NCBI GenBank assembly: GCA_027943335.1
Contig: BSBK01002159.1
Location: 1,411,501 to 1,475,500, forward strand
Direction of reading: 5' to 3'
From: Chamaecyparis obtusa
Taxonomy: Eukaryota; Streptophyta; Pinopsida; Cupressales; Cupressaceae
Length of the DNA: 64,000 nt
Below are positions 18,576-29,608 of this stretch, in pieces. Each line of letters opens with the position of its first letter. The first letter of the stretch is position 1. The notes beneath the pieces were generated by a model. It did no database searches and was not told the DNA's origin. It saw nothing but the letters and a program-made list of their open reading frames with translations. The translations under genes were made by a program, and so were the position numbers.

Positions 18576-19949
18576 TTATAGCCTTTCTGCTTCAGTGGAA
18601 TGACGACAAAGTCGAGTACAAACGGTTGTGTACCGATCGTGACCGATTGTGCCATCAGCGTCCCGAATGGTTTGATAACCTACTGATCTGCACCCAGTAA
18701 GTTGAAGGTTGGTGGCCACAAGGTGGGGCTTTCCTAGTTTTTTCCACATTGCCTCCGGAAGGACGTTCATTCCTGACCCTCCGTTCACTATAGTGTCTGT
18801 TAGGATGGTGCCAAGGATGCCCATCTCGACGACTGTCGGGTACCTTCCACTGTTTACAACAAGTATCATCAAGTTCGTTGCAGACCCTCCGGGGATGTCC
18901 GTACGTGTGGTATTCAGCTGTGTGGCCAAGTTCCCCAATAGTGTCATTCCCAAGTGCGGCATGATGTGAAGGAGGTCCTGGAGTTTCACCGGTACCTCTA
19001 CCTGTAACATTTGTCTCAGAATGTGTTGTTCTGCCTCCCTCCGGCCTGAGGTGGTAGCCATCTCCCATGTTTCTTTTGGTGCCTTCATCGCCTTCTCTAT
19101 TTCTTCCTTACCCGCTTGTGTCGCTTGTTCTGCTTGTGACCATGTGATGGCTAGTACCCCCTCCTCACTTCTCCTTCCCTCGATGTTGAGCAAGTTGACC
19201 TCGAATTTTGGGCAATTGGCATCCTCGTGGTTGCCAAGTCCACACCAGCGGCAGAGCTTCTGCAGAGTGTCACCCTTGTCACAGTCCCTTGCAAAGTGGC
19301 CCCACTGATTGCAAGCTCGGCACTGGATCATCGGCCGACCCTTGGATTCATATTGTATTCGACTCGTGTTGGTGTTGTTATTGCCCCTTCCGCCACCGCG
19401 TCGGTTGCCTCCGTAACCGCCGGAGGATGCGTTATTGTTAGTCTCTACCCTCGATGTACATGGTTGCTCTTGGGTAAATAGCACTTGTTGATTCCTCACC
19501 TTCATGTTGTATGGCCATTCCTTGGTGGAATGGCCCATGATCTGACAAATGTCACAAAATGTCATTTTGGGACACAACCCCTTTGTATGGCCACTCCCCT
19601 TGTTGGTACACCCTTTCATGGTCTTGAATTCCTTCATCATTCTCTCCATGTCCCTTTGGAGTGCCCTGACTTTTCCCTTTGACTCGCCATCACTACCACT
19701 GTCATCATTCGAAGTGTCATCTTCGTCAGAAGAGGACTTGCTTCTTTTCTTCTTGGAGGTCTTTTGTTCACTGTCCAAGTCCATCGCCCGGTTATAGGCG
19801 TCTACGTATGAAGTGGGGGGCACTATCTTCATTTTCCTCTGTAGGTTGGATTTCAAGCCCTCCATGAACCATCTTTTCTTCAGGCCATCTGATGGCTGGC
19901 TATCCATTTTTCCGACTAACTCCTTTAGTTCGCGACTGTAAGCCCGCAC
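18576..19949 (-). CDS. gag C-terminal half, zinc knuckles and protease of M
   Basis: A 457-codon frame. It starts in the capsid (RELKELVGKMDSQPSDG) and passes a Lys/Ser/Asp tract. CCHC-type knuckles follow: CDICQIMGHSTKEW (last Cys replaced by Trp), CRACNQWGHFARDC and CRWCGLGNHEDANC. A retropepsin-like region reads MGILGTILTDTIVNGGSGMN; the catalytic Asp position reads VNGGSG where D has VDSGSG, so the protease Asp is lost. Near 18680 a frameshift puts the true continuation (VTIGTQPFVLDFVVIPLKQK) into another frame. The lost Asp suggests that any activity would have come from another element. Confidence 0.75.
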   Translation of the reverse strand: MRAYSRELKELVGKMDSQPSDGLKKRWFMEGLKSNLQRKMKIVPPTSYVDAYNRAMDLDSEQKTSKKKRSKSSSDEDDTSNDDSGSDGESKGKVRALQRDMERMMKEFKTMKGCTNKGSGHTKGLCPKMTFCDICQIMGHSTKEWPYNMKVRNQQVLFTQEQPCTSRVETNNNASSGGYGGNRRGGGRGNNNTNTSRIQYESKGRPMIQCRACNQWGHFARDCDKGDTLQKLCRWCGLGNHEDANCPKFEVNLLNIEGRRSEEGVLAITWSQAEQATQAGKEEIEKAMKAPKETWEMATTSGRREAEQHILRQMLQVEVPVKLQDLLHIMPHLGMTLLGNLATQLNTTRTDIPGGSATNLMILVVNSGRYPTVVEMGILGTILTDTIVNGGSGMNVLPEAMWKKLGKPHLVATNLQLTGCRSVGYQTIRDADGTIGHDRYTTVCTRLCRHSTEAERL

Positions 19950-20048
19950 AATCTCTTTCTTACCTTGTTTGGTACCATATATCTCGGAAACAATTTTATT
20001 GTCATCCCTCAGGAGCCGTAACTCCTAGAATTCTGTCTTGAGTTCGTC

Positions 20049-20762
20049 TCAAGTGGTCACCTTTGTTTTGTCCACATCGGAGTACCAGTCGATGGCTACC
20101 CCTCTCAATGTGGCCGGAAACTGTTTTACCCATTCTGCGTGGTTGGCGACTCCATTCGCCGACCAGATTGTCTCGCACGTACAACAATGCCATCCTAGAT
20201 CTTCCTTCCCATCGCCATGGAATTTTGGTAGCTTTTCTTTGTTAGTCGCCATGTTTACCTTTCTAGGTGCCGACTGTGTTTGCAACACCAATTGTGTTAC
20301 AGGTTGGTATGGTACTGCTGGAGTCGGTCCTCCGGAATTGTTCGGTACCGTACCGCTTGATGTTCCCGAACTACTGGAACTGTCCAAGCCTGGTGGGCTA
20401 CTGTGATCCTCGTGCCCCTCTGTCACTTCGACACTCTCGGCGGCGGCGGTATCCTGAGCCTCCCTCCATGCAGCTTCCTCTTCTTCCTTCCTTCAGGCTT
20501 CTCTTGCTTCCGTCCATGGGGTTAAGGTTAAGGACCCGAACAAGCTCCTTGTTTCCTCTAGGCGGTCCTCATCACTTCTTTCGGCCTCCCGGTCAGATTC
20601 CTCCAGACCCTCGCCTTCACTTACTCCCTTCGGTAGTCCTTCGGCACGTCTTCGGAATCTCTCCCTTCGCTCGGCTTGTTGTGCGAGTACGGCAATCCTA
20701 GCGGCTTGCTCTTCTTCGAGTTCCTTCTTTAAATTTGTATTTTTATTCAATTGATTAGGCAT
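20049..20762 (-). pseudogene. gag N-terminal half of element M
   Basis: The frame opens with MPNQLNKNTNLKKELEEEQA, a coiled, charged start matching MPNNLNKDLNKK in element D. One TGA near 20493 interrupts it, and it continues in frame through the capsid start (EKLPKFHGDGKEDLGWHC, FPATLRGVAIDWYSDVDKTK). TGA and TAG codons near 20049 and 20010 follow, after which the frame continues at 19949. The stops look like transitions in Trp, Arg or Gln codons. The product was the capsid precursor. Confidence 0.75.
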
Positions 20763-20865
20763 AAATTCTATTCAATGATTCCGTCCTCATTCGTCCTCAC
20801 ATTGATATTCTCCTCCAATGGTATTCCCATCTGTCCACTCATTCCGTCACGTGCCGGATTTGTTT

Positions 20866-20878
20866 GGCAACAGCGCCA
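20866..20878 (-). promoter_or_regulatory. Primer binding site of element M
   Basis: On the minus strand TGGCGCTGTTGCC starts two bases after the LTR end. It is a common gypsy primer site form. Confidence 0.75.
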
Positions 20879-20880
20879 GA

Positions 20881-21143
20881 TGTTTGCCCTGTGGGGTAAA
20901 CTTAATATTGCACAAACATAGTACAGGAAATATAATAAACACGGGATATATCGGAGAGTAATAGATACTTTCATTAATCATTCCAGACTGGCAAGTACAT
21001 TTACATCATAATCCCTCCTATCCTTCACCCGTAGGTGGTACATATTTATCTACCCGAAGGGGTGTGACCAAACGTCGTCACCCGTTCCCAACCGTCAGCA
21101 ACATAACTAACACCCGTCAGCAACATAAACTTTACAGCTAACA
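20881..21143 (-). repeat. 5' LTR of element M
   Basis: On the plus strand it runs TGTTTGCCCTGTGGGG...CAGCTAACA. It is 263 bp, next to the primer binding site, and its outer end abuts the AGGTC duplication. Confidence 0.9.
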
Positions 21144-21148
21144 AGGTC

Positions 21149-21828
21149 TTACTTTCACAAAGACTTTTGGAAATTGTTATTCCATGGAGAATAAACAAGT
21201 GCCTCTTTGGGGGCAAATCAAGGATGCTCAATTTGCATTTGCATCTTTCCCTAAAAAGAAAATCAAGATGACTATGTTGGTCGCTGATGTTCCTACTTCC
21301 TATGGTATGTTATTTGGTCGAAACTTTTGTAAGGATGTAGGTGGGGAACTTAATATGGACATGTCTACAGCACGAATACCTGTTAAGGGCAATATGCAGA
21401 AGTTGCTTCCTGAAAGGGAAACTAAGTATGTAGTTGTTAAGTTTGATGATCCTCATGCACATATTCTTTTTGAGTCAACCGAAATGTGTAATTATTACTT
21501 TAATATCGTTGATGTTTTAGAATTTGTTGAGGATTGGCCTTCGGATGCATCCATGTTGTCATGTGTTACTGGTAGTGATAGATTTGCTGATGTAATTGAG
21601 GATCAAGCAGCTAATGACGTTCTTGCAACATCTACAATGGTTGAAGAAACTATGGAGGTTAATGATGTTATGAGTTCTTCTCTTTCACCTGATGATGCGA
21701 GCACTTCAAGTTCAAATGAAGTATGGATGCTAGAATTTGATGGCAGTTGTGTGTCTACCAGTTCAGGTGTCGGAGTAGTTTTAATTCCCCCACAAGGCGA
21801 GTTGTTTCCATATTCCGTGAAGCTGTAG
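21149..21828 (+). pseudogene. Protease C-terminus and RNase H-like domain start, GE
   Basis: Continues the protease cut at 15882. The open frame from 21184 includes VPLWGQIKDAQFAFASFPKK, then LVADVPTSYGMLFGRNFCKD, the flap/C-terminal part of the retropepsin. An acidic linker leads to WMLEFDGSCVSTSSGVGVVL, the DG motif that begins an RNase H fold resembling the additional (archaeal-type) RNase H of Tat-group elements. A TAG at 21826-21828 ends the frame, but it continues in the same frame (IDNTNNTVEYEALILGID). Confidence 0.7.
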
Positions 21829-22469
21829 ATTGATAACACCAACAATACTGTCGAATATGAAGCTTTGATATTGGGTATTGACGCTTCCCAGAATAGGGGA
21901 TTTGTAATTTACATGCTCAAGGAGATGTTAAACTTGTCATGTGTCAAGTTTGGTATCAGTACCAAACAAGGAATGAAAGACTCAAGCGTTACAGCAATTT
22001 GGTATGGGATTATATTGAAGGTTTTGATGCCTTTAATATTTCTACGGTTCCAAGAAAATTTAATGATAAAGTTGATTCTCTTGCCGCCTTGGCCACACTC
22101 TTAATTCCTCATCAGAGTTTTGAGCAAGACAGGTACTCAATTCAATTGGTGTTTCGCCCAAGCGTTCCTGATAATTCTGAGCACTAGCAACTTTTCAATG
22201 ATGATAATCAAATTATCAATCTTCAAGAGATAGGAGAAAATTTTAAAGAGTTGTATTTTGAAGGTAGCAGTTCACCTCCTCAAGAAAATATCTCTGAAAA
22301 AGATCTTGATACTGGTGAAGACTTCATTCAGTTAAAAGGAAATCAAATTCCTCGTGGCTTGGTCTCTTTAGAGCGGTTGTTTGACAAACATGATCATTAT
22401 GTCAAAAATCAGCAAGAGGTTGGATCTAGTTTTGCTATGAAGCACTACCATATAGTGCGCAGCATCTGA
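21829..22469 (+). pseudogene. RNase H-like C-terminus and pre-RT linker of GE
   Basis: After the stop the sequence reads NTVEYEALILGI. A frameshift follows, then ERLKRYSNLVWDYIEGFDAF, KFNDKVDSLAALATLL, RYSIQLVFRPSVPDNSEH, the end of the RNase H-like domain. From 22251 the frame reads NQIPRGLVSLERLFDKHDHY, a linker that in related elements precedes RT. RT itself is absent: the sequence passes straight to an integrase-tail-like AQHLKHYFE near 22455-22485. Confidence 0.6.
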
Positions 22470-22674
22470 AGCATTATTTTGAATGAGCTCCAGATAAGTA
22501 CCCCTTGTACATAATGTCCAAGTTTTTTTAGATTTTTAAGATTTTGAGTCTCTTTGTTTTTAGTCGCCTGACTCTATACCCCAATGGAGTAGATGAAGGC
22601 ACTTAAAGGTCTAGATTCTACATTCCTCATTGTTTTTAAGAATGAACAAGGTACGTTCCCCAGTTAGACCCAAC
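22470..22674 (+). other. 3' untranslated part of GE
   Basis: About 205 bp between the pol remnant and the 3' LTR start. It contains no frame longer than a few codons. A strong polypurine tract next to the LTR is not evident; the last bases read CCAGTTAGACCCAAC. Confidence 0.5.
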
Positions 22675-24910
22675 TGTTATCCTCAATTTTGACATCACAA
22701 AATTGTGGCAACCCTACGCAATTTTCTCATGGATTCGTAGGTGTATCCTCTATGTTTTTGATGTATTGGATAATGTGTTGTAAAGACAATTCGTCATCCT
22801 TGAAATGTCTTTTATTTTGCATGCTTCATGCATCCTTTCTGAGGGTTTTCATCAAGTTAATCACCTTATTGCTTGTTAGGATGAGTTTTTCTTCTCTAAC
22901 TGCAAGCACTTGATTTTCAGCAACCTTCAAGTCCTTTTCTTCACTTTTTCCTTTCTCAATAGTAATTTTTGAACTTGTTTTTCCCTTAAGTCAATTGCCC
23001 TTTAAATTCCGCTCATTTCGAGCTATCTTAGACGTCAAATGGAGTTGTGCAGCTCAAGTTATGAAGGCAAAGGTGTGATTTTTTAGGCTGACTACATATT
23101 TTATTAAAAAATCTTCCAAAAGTGGGCTTTTTATGGTCAATTGCACGAATTAAAATTATTTTTAATATATAAAATGGATTTTCATATCCATATTTGAATT
23201 TCAACTCATTTTAAGTTGATTTAACTATAATTTTTAATGATTTTATGAAAATTAGCTCTTTTTGGTCTAATTTCATGCTACTTTATTAAAACTATAGTTA
23301 TATATTAAATTTAATTAAAATTCAATCACTTAAGTGTATAAAGGTGGCGATTTTATCATTCACTGCATATCATTTATGTGTAAGTCATTCTTCAAAACCC
23401 ACTTTCTATAAGTTTAAGTCCCATAGCCACAATTACGCACTTTTTATATGCAATTGCATATGTTTAAGTTATAAAACATGTGTTTATGTGTTGGTTTAAT
23501 GCATTTACATATTTTAATTATGACTTCAAGTACAAAAAGTGGCTTTTTCTAAGCCAAATACATGTCTCTTATAACATGTATTTGCACTTGAAAAGTGCGT
23601 ATTTAATCTTTTGAGTTGAGAAGTGTTATTTTTACATGCAACTACATATTGAAAAATACAGTTTTAACCAAGTGAGTATAGGGCATCGAATTTGAAGATG
23701 AAAACATATCTTTTCAATGTGTATAAGCACTTGAAAAGTGTCTTTTTAATCAAAGAACTCAAGGGCATCGAATTTGAAGATGAAACATGTTTTTTTAACA
23801 TGTATTTGCACTTGAAAAGTGTGTTTTTAACCCAGCATACATAGACGTCAAATTTGAAGGCAAGTGCATATCATTTTTATATGCAAAGACAAGTTGAAAA
23901 GTGTGTATTTAACCAAGCATACATGGACATCGTTTTTAGAAGCAAATACATGTCCCTTTTAACATGTATTTGCATTTGAAAAGTGCGTTTTAAACTGATT
24001 ATGCCCTAGGTGTCGATTTCCTTGACAAAAACATGCTTGTATCTTCATCATGAGACTCGCTTTTCTTCTCTTGAGCACACAGTGGCAAATTTGAGGAGAA
24101 ATGCAAGTGTATTGGCACTAAAAAAGTGCATTCACATCTTCCTTTGGAAATGTTTTCTTCTCTTCAACACACAGCATCATTTTTTATGGCATTTACATGA
24201 TTCAAAAGCATACAAAACATATGCGTTTTGTCCAAAACAGTCCGCCCAAGGTCTTTCTTCTCCAAAAACAGCTCATATTACGAAGATTTGAGCATTGATA
24301 TTCATTCTTTCACTTCAAAGAACGATTTGTGAGTATGTTCATTCTCAGCTTGTTTCACTTCTTTCTTTCCTTGAAAATGATGCACTAGGTGTCCTTTTTT
24401 GTCATCTTCACATATGCATTTGAAATGGTCAAATTGGTTGCTATTTCCTTGCATTTTATCTCTCTTTTCTTCCCATTTGGCCATTATTGCATATTGACTC
24501 TCCAAAGTAGAAGGAATAAGACTAGGAATGAAGTCTATATATTGGGGTAATTTCTTCCTTACGTCTTTTCCTAATTCTTCCCAAGATTCTTGTTTTAGTT
24601 CTTGATTAACATGTAAGTTTTTATTTTCAGATTTATGTGTTTGTTTTCATGATCCATGATCCTTCTATTTTTGTCTTTCATTCTTAAGTTGCATATGCAA
24701 GAGTCTCTACTTGCTTGCATATGCAGTCGGGACTAAAAACCTCGTTTTATGATGAAGAGAGGAACAAGCTCATGCTTATGTACACATGCATTGTCCTTCC
24801 GAAACCCACTTACATAAGCCTTGTCTCTATCTACTTAAACATTGCCACATGACTTACAACTCGTGATGGTGGTTAATTTAACTCGCTTTTAAATGGAAAT
24901 TCTTAGTTCC

Positions 24911-24921
24911 ATTATAAGTAG
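24911..24921 (+). promoter_or_regulatory. Candidate promoter of the U3 ORF in GE
   Basis: ATTATAAGTAG lies about 200 bp before the ATG at 25118. The GL1 repeats upstream of its U3 ORF carry the similar TTATAAGTG. This is suggestive only. Confidence 0.35.
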
Positions 24922-24978
24922 AGATCATATCCACTTATTTGCTTATCTTTTATCCTTCATAATTCTCACTGTCCACAT

Positions 24979-25968
24979 ATGCAATTACCTTCAAGAAACC
25001 TGTTGTTGGGTTTTTCTTACCATTTTTTAGCTAAAACCAATTCATTCCTTCAATTACCAGCTATCTCCATACACTTACAATACCCCAAGCTCTCTCCTTT
25101 GCATCAAAATTGTACAATGGACCCTTCTCAAGAAGATGTTCTTACATTGTGGAACTTTTATGTAAGAATTGCTCGAGCTCACAAACTTGCAAGAGAAAAG
25201 GAGAAAAAGAAGATGAAGTATCAATATAATTCATATCATAACTCCATTCCTCCTTCGCAAGTTATTTCATATTGTGAAGAGGTTAAGGACACTGATATTT
25301 CACATATGAATTTTGAAGATTTCCTTCAGAGAATTGATGCTACAGTTTCAGAAGATATGATTTCTATCAGGAAAAGCAGTATTCATCTAGTATCTACTTT
25401 TCCATTGGCTGCCCTTGAGCTGGAATTTGTGTTTGCATGTTTAATCCATCATCTAGAACCATCAAGGATCAAGATGGAAAGACTATTATTAGTCTGGACC
25501 CAGAAACAATTGACAGGATCTTCTAGGTCCCGCCTATTCCCGTTATCAATATCACCACAAAAGGCTCCAGAGAGATGGAATGAAGACATTTCTTATTGCA
25601 CTAAGTATGTCAATGATAACTGGTTGATTAATAAAAGGCCTAATCTTGCAAGATGGCCAAAGGGGATTCGCCGCACAGAGTTCAAGGAAGAAATTAGTGA
25701 TCTCATTACATTGTTCAGTCACCTTGCAGGATTGAAAATATCAAATACTTTCAAGCCCTGAATGTATACGTATATTTCTCTTATTGTCAGATCAAAAAAG
25801 AAAATATTCTGGGGAGAAATGATCAATGATATCTTATGTGAACAGTGTTCTAAGGTTATCACCACTTGCACTTTCTATATGAATTCATATTTGGTATACA
25901 TTGCTGCTTCACTTGGCTCTTTTTCGGGCTTATCCACCAAAGGAGACAGGTCATTGATTCCTGTATAG
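24979..25968 (+). pseudogene. U3-encoded protein of GE, N-terminal part
   Basis: An ATG at 25118 (MDPSQEDVLTLWNFY) is the likely start; the frame is open from 24979. It contains LARWPKGIRRTEFKEEISDL and ITLFSHLAGL, matching KSEYGDLIVLNQIM in GL1. It then hits TGA at 25759-25761, where GL1 has the Trp of WMYYFI. The next frame (25762-25968) includes FYMNSYLVYIAASL, parallel to FYMGSYLFYLIA, and ends at a TAG before EYFPQL. Both stops sit where a Trp codon is expected. Same unknown family as the GL1 protein. Confidence 0.65.
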
Positions 25969-27061
25969 GAATATTTTCCTCAGTTGTTATTGAAGACTAG
26001 CCGGTCTCATTACCGCAAAGTACAAGATGCCTTTTATGGGAATTTATGTGTTTATTTGACAAAAGTCTCTCAAACAAGCGTGTATCTGATGAGGCATGGG
26101 TCAAAGTGAATGAGAATAGCTGCCTATTTCTTCAATTTCCCAATTATACTTACATGCGGGTTGGTTGCTTCAAAGGTGAGCCTTAACACACTCCCAAGAT
26201 ACCTAACTGACAAAATTATACTCAAGGAGTTGGCAAGGCAACTCATGGCTATGTAGATACATCAAAACACATTGCATCGGCCAAGTGTAGGGATTTCTTC
26301 ACAAAATCCACTCAAAATTGCAGGATAGTCTATTGATACAGTACCAAAAGCAAAGAATATGGAGTACGAACTTCAGAGAATCACTTTGAAGAAATTCATG
26401 ACTAAGAGTTACTTTGATTGGTGAGGGCTCAACGACAAAATGAGGAGACAATTTGTGCATGTATATCGTCTTGAGGACATATGGATTGATTTGTGCACAG
26501 AGGTGGATGTACGAAAGATGGATTATTGTTGGTTAACTACCAAACAGATTGTTCACTTCAACCTTGCAGAAATTCCTCCTAGGGTTGAAGATGATGGTAA
26601 TATTCTTGACCCAGATTACACTAAGAATCATGTTGAGAGTTTGCCCATCTCGTCTCCATCTTGGTCAGGAAAAGAAAGTATTTCAGTATGGGATCGATTT
26701 CAGCCCATCCTTGCAAATACCAACATTTGGCTAAAAAGAAGAGGTCTGAAAAGCATCAAGATTAAATCAAGGAAAGATTTTGATCGTGGTGGCCCAATTG
26801 GTAGGAGGTCAGAAATCAAAGGTAAAACCAAAGATGGTGCATCCTCCTCAATAGCGAAACTTGTAGTTCCTACCATCCCCAAGCTTACTATCAAAGGAGG
26901 CAAAGATAACAAAAGAGTTTTTGAAGTAAATGTTGCAGAACCTGAAAACATTCAAGTAGTTTCCAGTGATGATGAGATGTCTAATTAACCTAAGGTATCT
27001 TCACCTATAGTATCTCTTCCTATGGATACTTCTGTTACAACAGTACTTCCTGAGTCCGCAC
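25969..27061 (+). pseudogene. U3-encoded protein of GE, central part
   Basis: Frameshifted pieces include EYFPQLLLKTSRSHYRKV, LFLQFPNYTYMRVGC (GL1: FIIFAQFTYIRVAGC) and LPRYLTDKIILKELARQL (GL1: LPRYPPDRLVLMELARQL). The 182-codon frame at 26440-26988 (VYRLEDIWIDLCTEVDVRKM, SSDDEMSN at its end) has no counterpart I could align in GL1. Stops and indels are frequent, so the copy is decayed. Confidence 0.65.
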
Positions 27062-27102
27062 CTGTGTAAGATGAATCTCCTAATTCACCCTTAGGCATAG
27101 TT

Positions 27103-28560
27103 GTGGATGTGTTTACTACAGAGCAGGTTCCTCCTATGGACTCAATCATGGTGACGCCTGCTTTGCCTATTTCATCAATTGCCCCTATATTTATATCTGA
27201 GGAGCCATACCATAGCTTTGAGAGTGTGTTTGATGCATTCTCTATGACTATTCCTTCCATGGCTAGATCCTCCATGACGGTGTTGGATACCACCTCAATA
27301 CAGTTGGGGCAATTTATGTCAAAAGTCACTCATAGAAGCCCCATACCCATGGCGATCTTAATAGAGGCTCCTCCTCTTGTTGCTACAGTTGCACAGGCAG
27401 ATCTGGTTACCACTTTAGCTATTACATCTGTGTCAGCTACTTCATTTTCCTTGCCTTCTTGGCTAAATGTCATAACCCAGAAGAGGAAGAAAGAAGAGAT
27501 TTTGCTGGAGGGCTTCGATCTCAGACAGGTTTCCAAACCTAAAGCTTCAAAGAATAAAAACGCTAAAACAGTATCTAGGACTATAATTGAAGATAATGAA
27601 AACAAGTATGTTGAGATTGTTGAACCCTTGATTGATAAACTTGCAAAGGAGAGGCAGCTTTCCAACTACAGATTCACTAGAGTAGAGCTTGGTAAGCAGA
27701 CACGCTTGGGTTGTCAATAGGATGCTCAGGATGTCATTTCACAACTTACACAAAGAAATGATTAGCTATGGGAAAAGAAGAACAAATTAAAAGTAGAGAA
27801 ATCACGTCTTCTTGAAACCATTGAAATGATGAACAATTCTCAAAATGTTGCTCCCATTTCAGTATCATGCCTTGAGGCTTATGAGAAATGTCAAAAGAAG
27901 GCTAAAGCAATTGATGAATGGTGTGATCGGTTAGAAGCACAGGGTATGCAAGTTATCAAGGATTCATACAAGGTCTTGAGGAATGTACGCTTGACTATCA
28001 ATGAAATAAGAGAGCTTATTACATCCTTTCATTAGCAGCTGAAAGTCTTGTATGAAGATCTGAATGTTTGGAGAACCATGCAAGAACTCAATCTTAATAA
28101 GTTGTGTCAATATGAAATCATTTCTTCTATTGATACATATTTTGAATGTTTAGATTTAATGATTAACAAAGAAAGGGTTCTGAGCAAGTTGGTTACAAAA
28201 TTACAATCAGCATTGAACTCATGGAATGAACAAGAACATCAAATTAAAGTAGAGTTCAATAAACTATCATGTGAAATACCCTCAAAGGAGAATAAGATGA
28301 TTGATGAGAAAGTTGTGATGGCAAAGTTTGCAGAGACAATTCGCCTACAGCTTGGTGCAGATGATTTCAGACTCAGTATTATTGATCGTTTCACGGACTA
28401 CAAAATATCCTTGAATCAGCGCCAAAGCCAAGTGACCAATTATACTAAGTCACATATTATGCACAAGGTAACTACAATAGCTCAACATACAGGCGCACCT
28501 GACCCGGCTGTTATACATGAGTCTCTTCATAAGTTTGAGGCTTACATGAACACCCTCTAA
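27103..28560 (+). pseudogene. U3-encoded protein of GE, C-terminal part
   Basis: Three frames (27103-27720, 27826-28035, 28048-28560) lie in one reading frame, broken by stops at 27718, 27763 and 28033. Features in order: a Ser/Thr/Val-rich stretch, a basic block ITQKRKKEEILLEGFDLRQV, a conserved NKYVEIVEPLIDKLAKERQL, a coiled-coil-like stretch, and a long helical domain ending IAQHTGAPDPAVIHESLHKF. GL3 carries the same blocks (ITQKRKKQEAPPEEFDFREF, VKYVEVVEPPVDKP and a matching helical part), so this C-terminus is a family trait. The function is unknown. Confidence 0.7.
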
Positions 28561-28825
28561 AGCTAATTCCTAAGTGTCTGTGACACATTTTCTTTGTTTT
28601 AATAGCATAAATATTATGTAATTGACAAATTGCATGAAGAGCATGTAAAAGTTGTAAATACAAGAGAACATGTTCCTATATACCAGTGTCATGTAATCAT
28701 GTTGCAAGTGTTTTAAACCTTGTAACATTGAATAAATCAAAGGTAGTTAATAAGCTAATTGTTGAATAAATCAAAGTAGTTGAGGGTTTCCCCTTTTCTT
28801 TCCACTTTTCTCTCTCCTATTTTCC

Positions 28826-28835
28826 TATATAAAGG
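28826..28835 (+). promoter_or_regulatory. LTR promoter TATA box of GE
   Basis: TATATAAAGG, 266 bp after the ORF stop and 783 bp before the LTR end. It is conserved in sequence and position in GL3 (50637-50646). Confidence 0.6.
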
Positions 28836-29608
28836 AGGGAGCTCATTGTAAATATTTATCTTTTGTTTTAGGCAAGAAAGCTATGCTTGAGAAGCTTGTG
28901 TGGTGAAATCTTTGTGATTCATTGTGCAAATTTTCAGAAGTGAATGAAAGGAGCAAGATTTTCCAAAGTTTGTGTTACAAGTCTTGTGATTGAATGATGT
29001 TTTCTTATGTTGCATTATTTAATTGTTCTTGAGTTCACTTTATAGTCTAACTTGTATGAATCATTTGAGTTTCAGTTCGCCTTTTGAAAGACTTTGAGCT
29101 ACAAGAGGAGGATTGTTATAGTTTAATAGTGGCTGCAAATAATAGGAGTTGAAGACTTTGAGCTTCAATTTTGAGTGTTTTCTTTTAATTTCAAGATTAT
29201 TAGTGAGAGACTTTGAGTCTCACTATTGGTTCTAGTTATTCTTCAAATAGGATTAATCGCAAGAGACCTTGGGCTCTTGTCTTAATCTACCAAATATAAT
29301 CATAATTGTTTCCTTAGGAGTTGTTCTTACGTCAACTACCGAGTCACCAGTATTATCGTAGCAGAAGATCTTTGAAGAATTATAAAGTTGTCATTACTTG
29401 TGAATCTTTCCTGGAAAAAAAAGAAAAGATTGGAGGAATCACCACTCCCCTTTGTTTAATTTCAGTTGAAATCCTATTAAAGCCACCTGCGGTAAAAAGG
29501 GAAGCCTCCCCTATTGCTGAGAGGAGAGATTTATCTCACTATACCGTTGCCTAAAGTTACAATTTTGTAAGGTGTAGTCTTAGCGGCTTACAAAATTTTT
29601 AGCCAACA

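Larger units (their letters stand above)
15883..21143 (-). mobile_element. Small non-autonomous gypsy element M
   Basis: Flanked by a perfect 5-bp duplication AGGTC (15878-15882, 21144-21148), with similar LTRs of 281 and 263 bp that differ at few positions. Reading on the minus strand: LTR, primer binding site, gag with zinc knuckles, protease, then a direct jump to the C-terminal end of integrase, a long 3' untranslated part, a purine tract (GGGGGAGATGA) and the second LTR. RT, RNase H and the integrase core are deleted. Gag and protease belong to the same family as elements D and H. Confidence 0.85.
13876..29608 (+). mobile_element. Ty3/gypsy element GE with giant LTRs, gag-PR only
   Basis: Order: 5' LTR remnant, primer binding site, gag, protease (split by nested element M), an RNase H-like domain, a linker, a scrap of the integrase C-terminus, then a 6934-bp 3' LTR (22675-29608) with a decayed U3 ORF. 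RT, RNase H and integrase core are absent. Without M the internal region is about 3.4 kb, half the length of one LTR. It was non-autonomous when, or before, it inserted, or lost pol afterwards. It is nested inside the reversed LTR GL2. Confidence 0.7.
22675..29608 (+). repeat. Giant 6.9-kb 3' LTR of element GE
   Basis: The 5' end TGTTATCCTCAATTTTGACA is shared with GL2 (reverse, ending 30465) and, diverged, with GL3 (TGTACCCAATTTTGAATTCA at 48763). In all three, similarity begins exactly at TG. The 3' end CTTTTAGCCAACA-type sequence is shared with GL3, GL2 and the 5' LTR remnant. Inside: 2.3-2.4 kb of AT-rich U3 with recurrent AAAAGTGCGT-like phrases, a decayed ORF (25118-28560), a TATA box at 28826 and about 780 bp of R-U5. 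Confidence 0.7.

Noticed and set aside
17042..20701. Plus-strand ORFs across element M (for example 17354-17827, 20267-20701)
   Set aside because: M is oriented minus, and these frames lie opposite gag or in the repeat-rich untranslated part without motifs.
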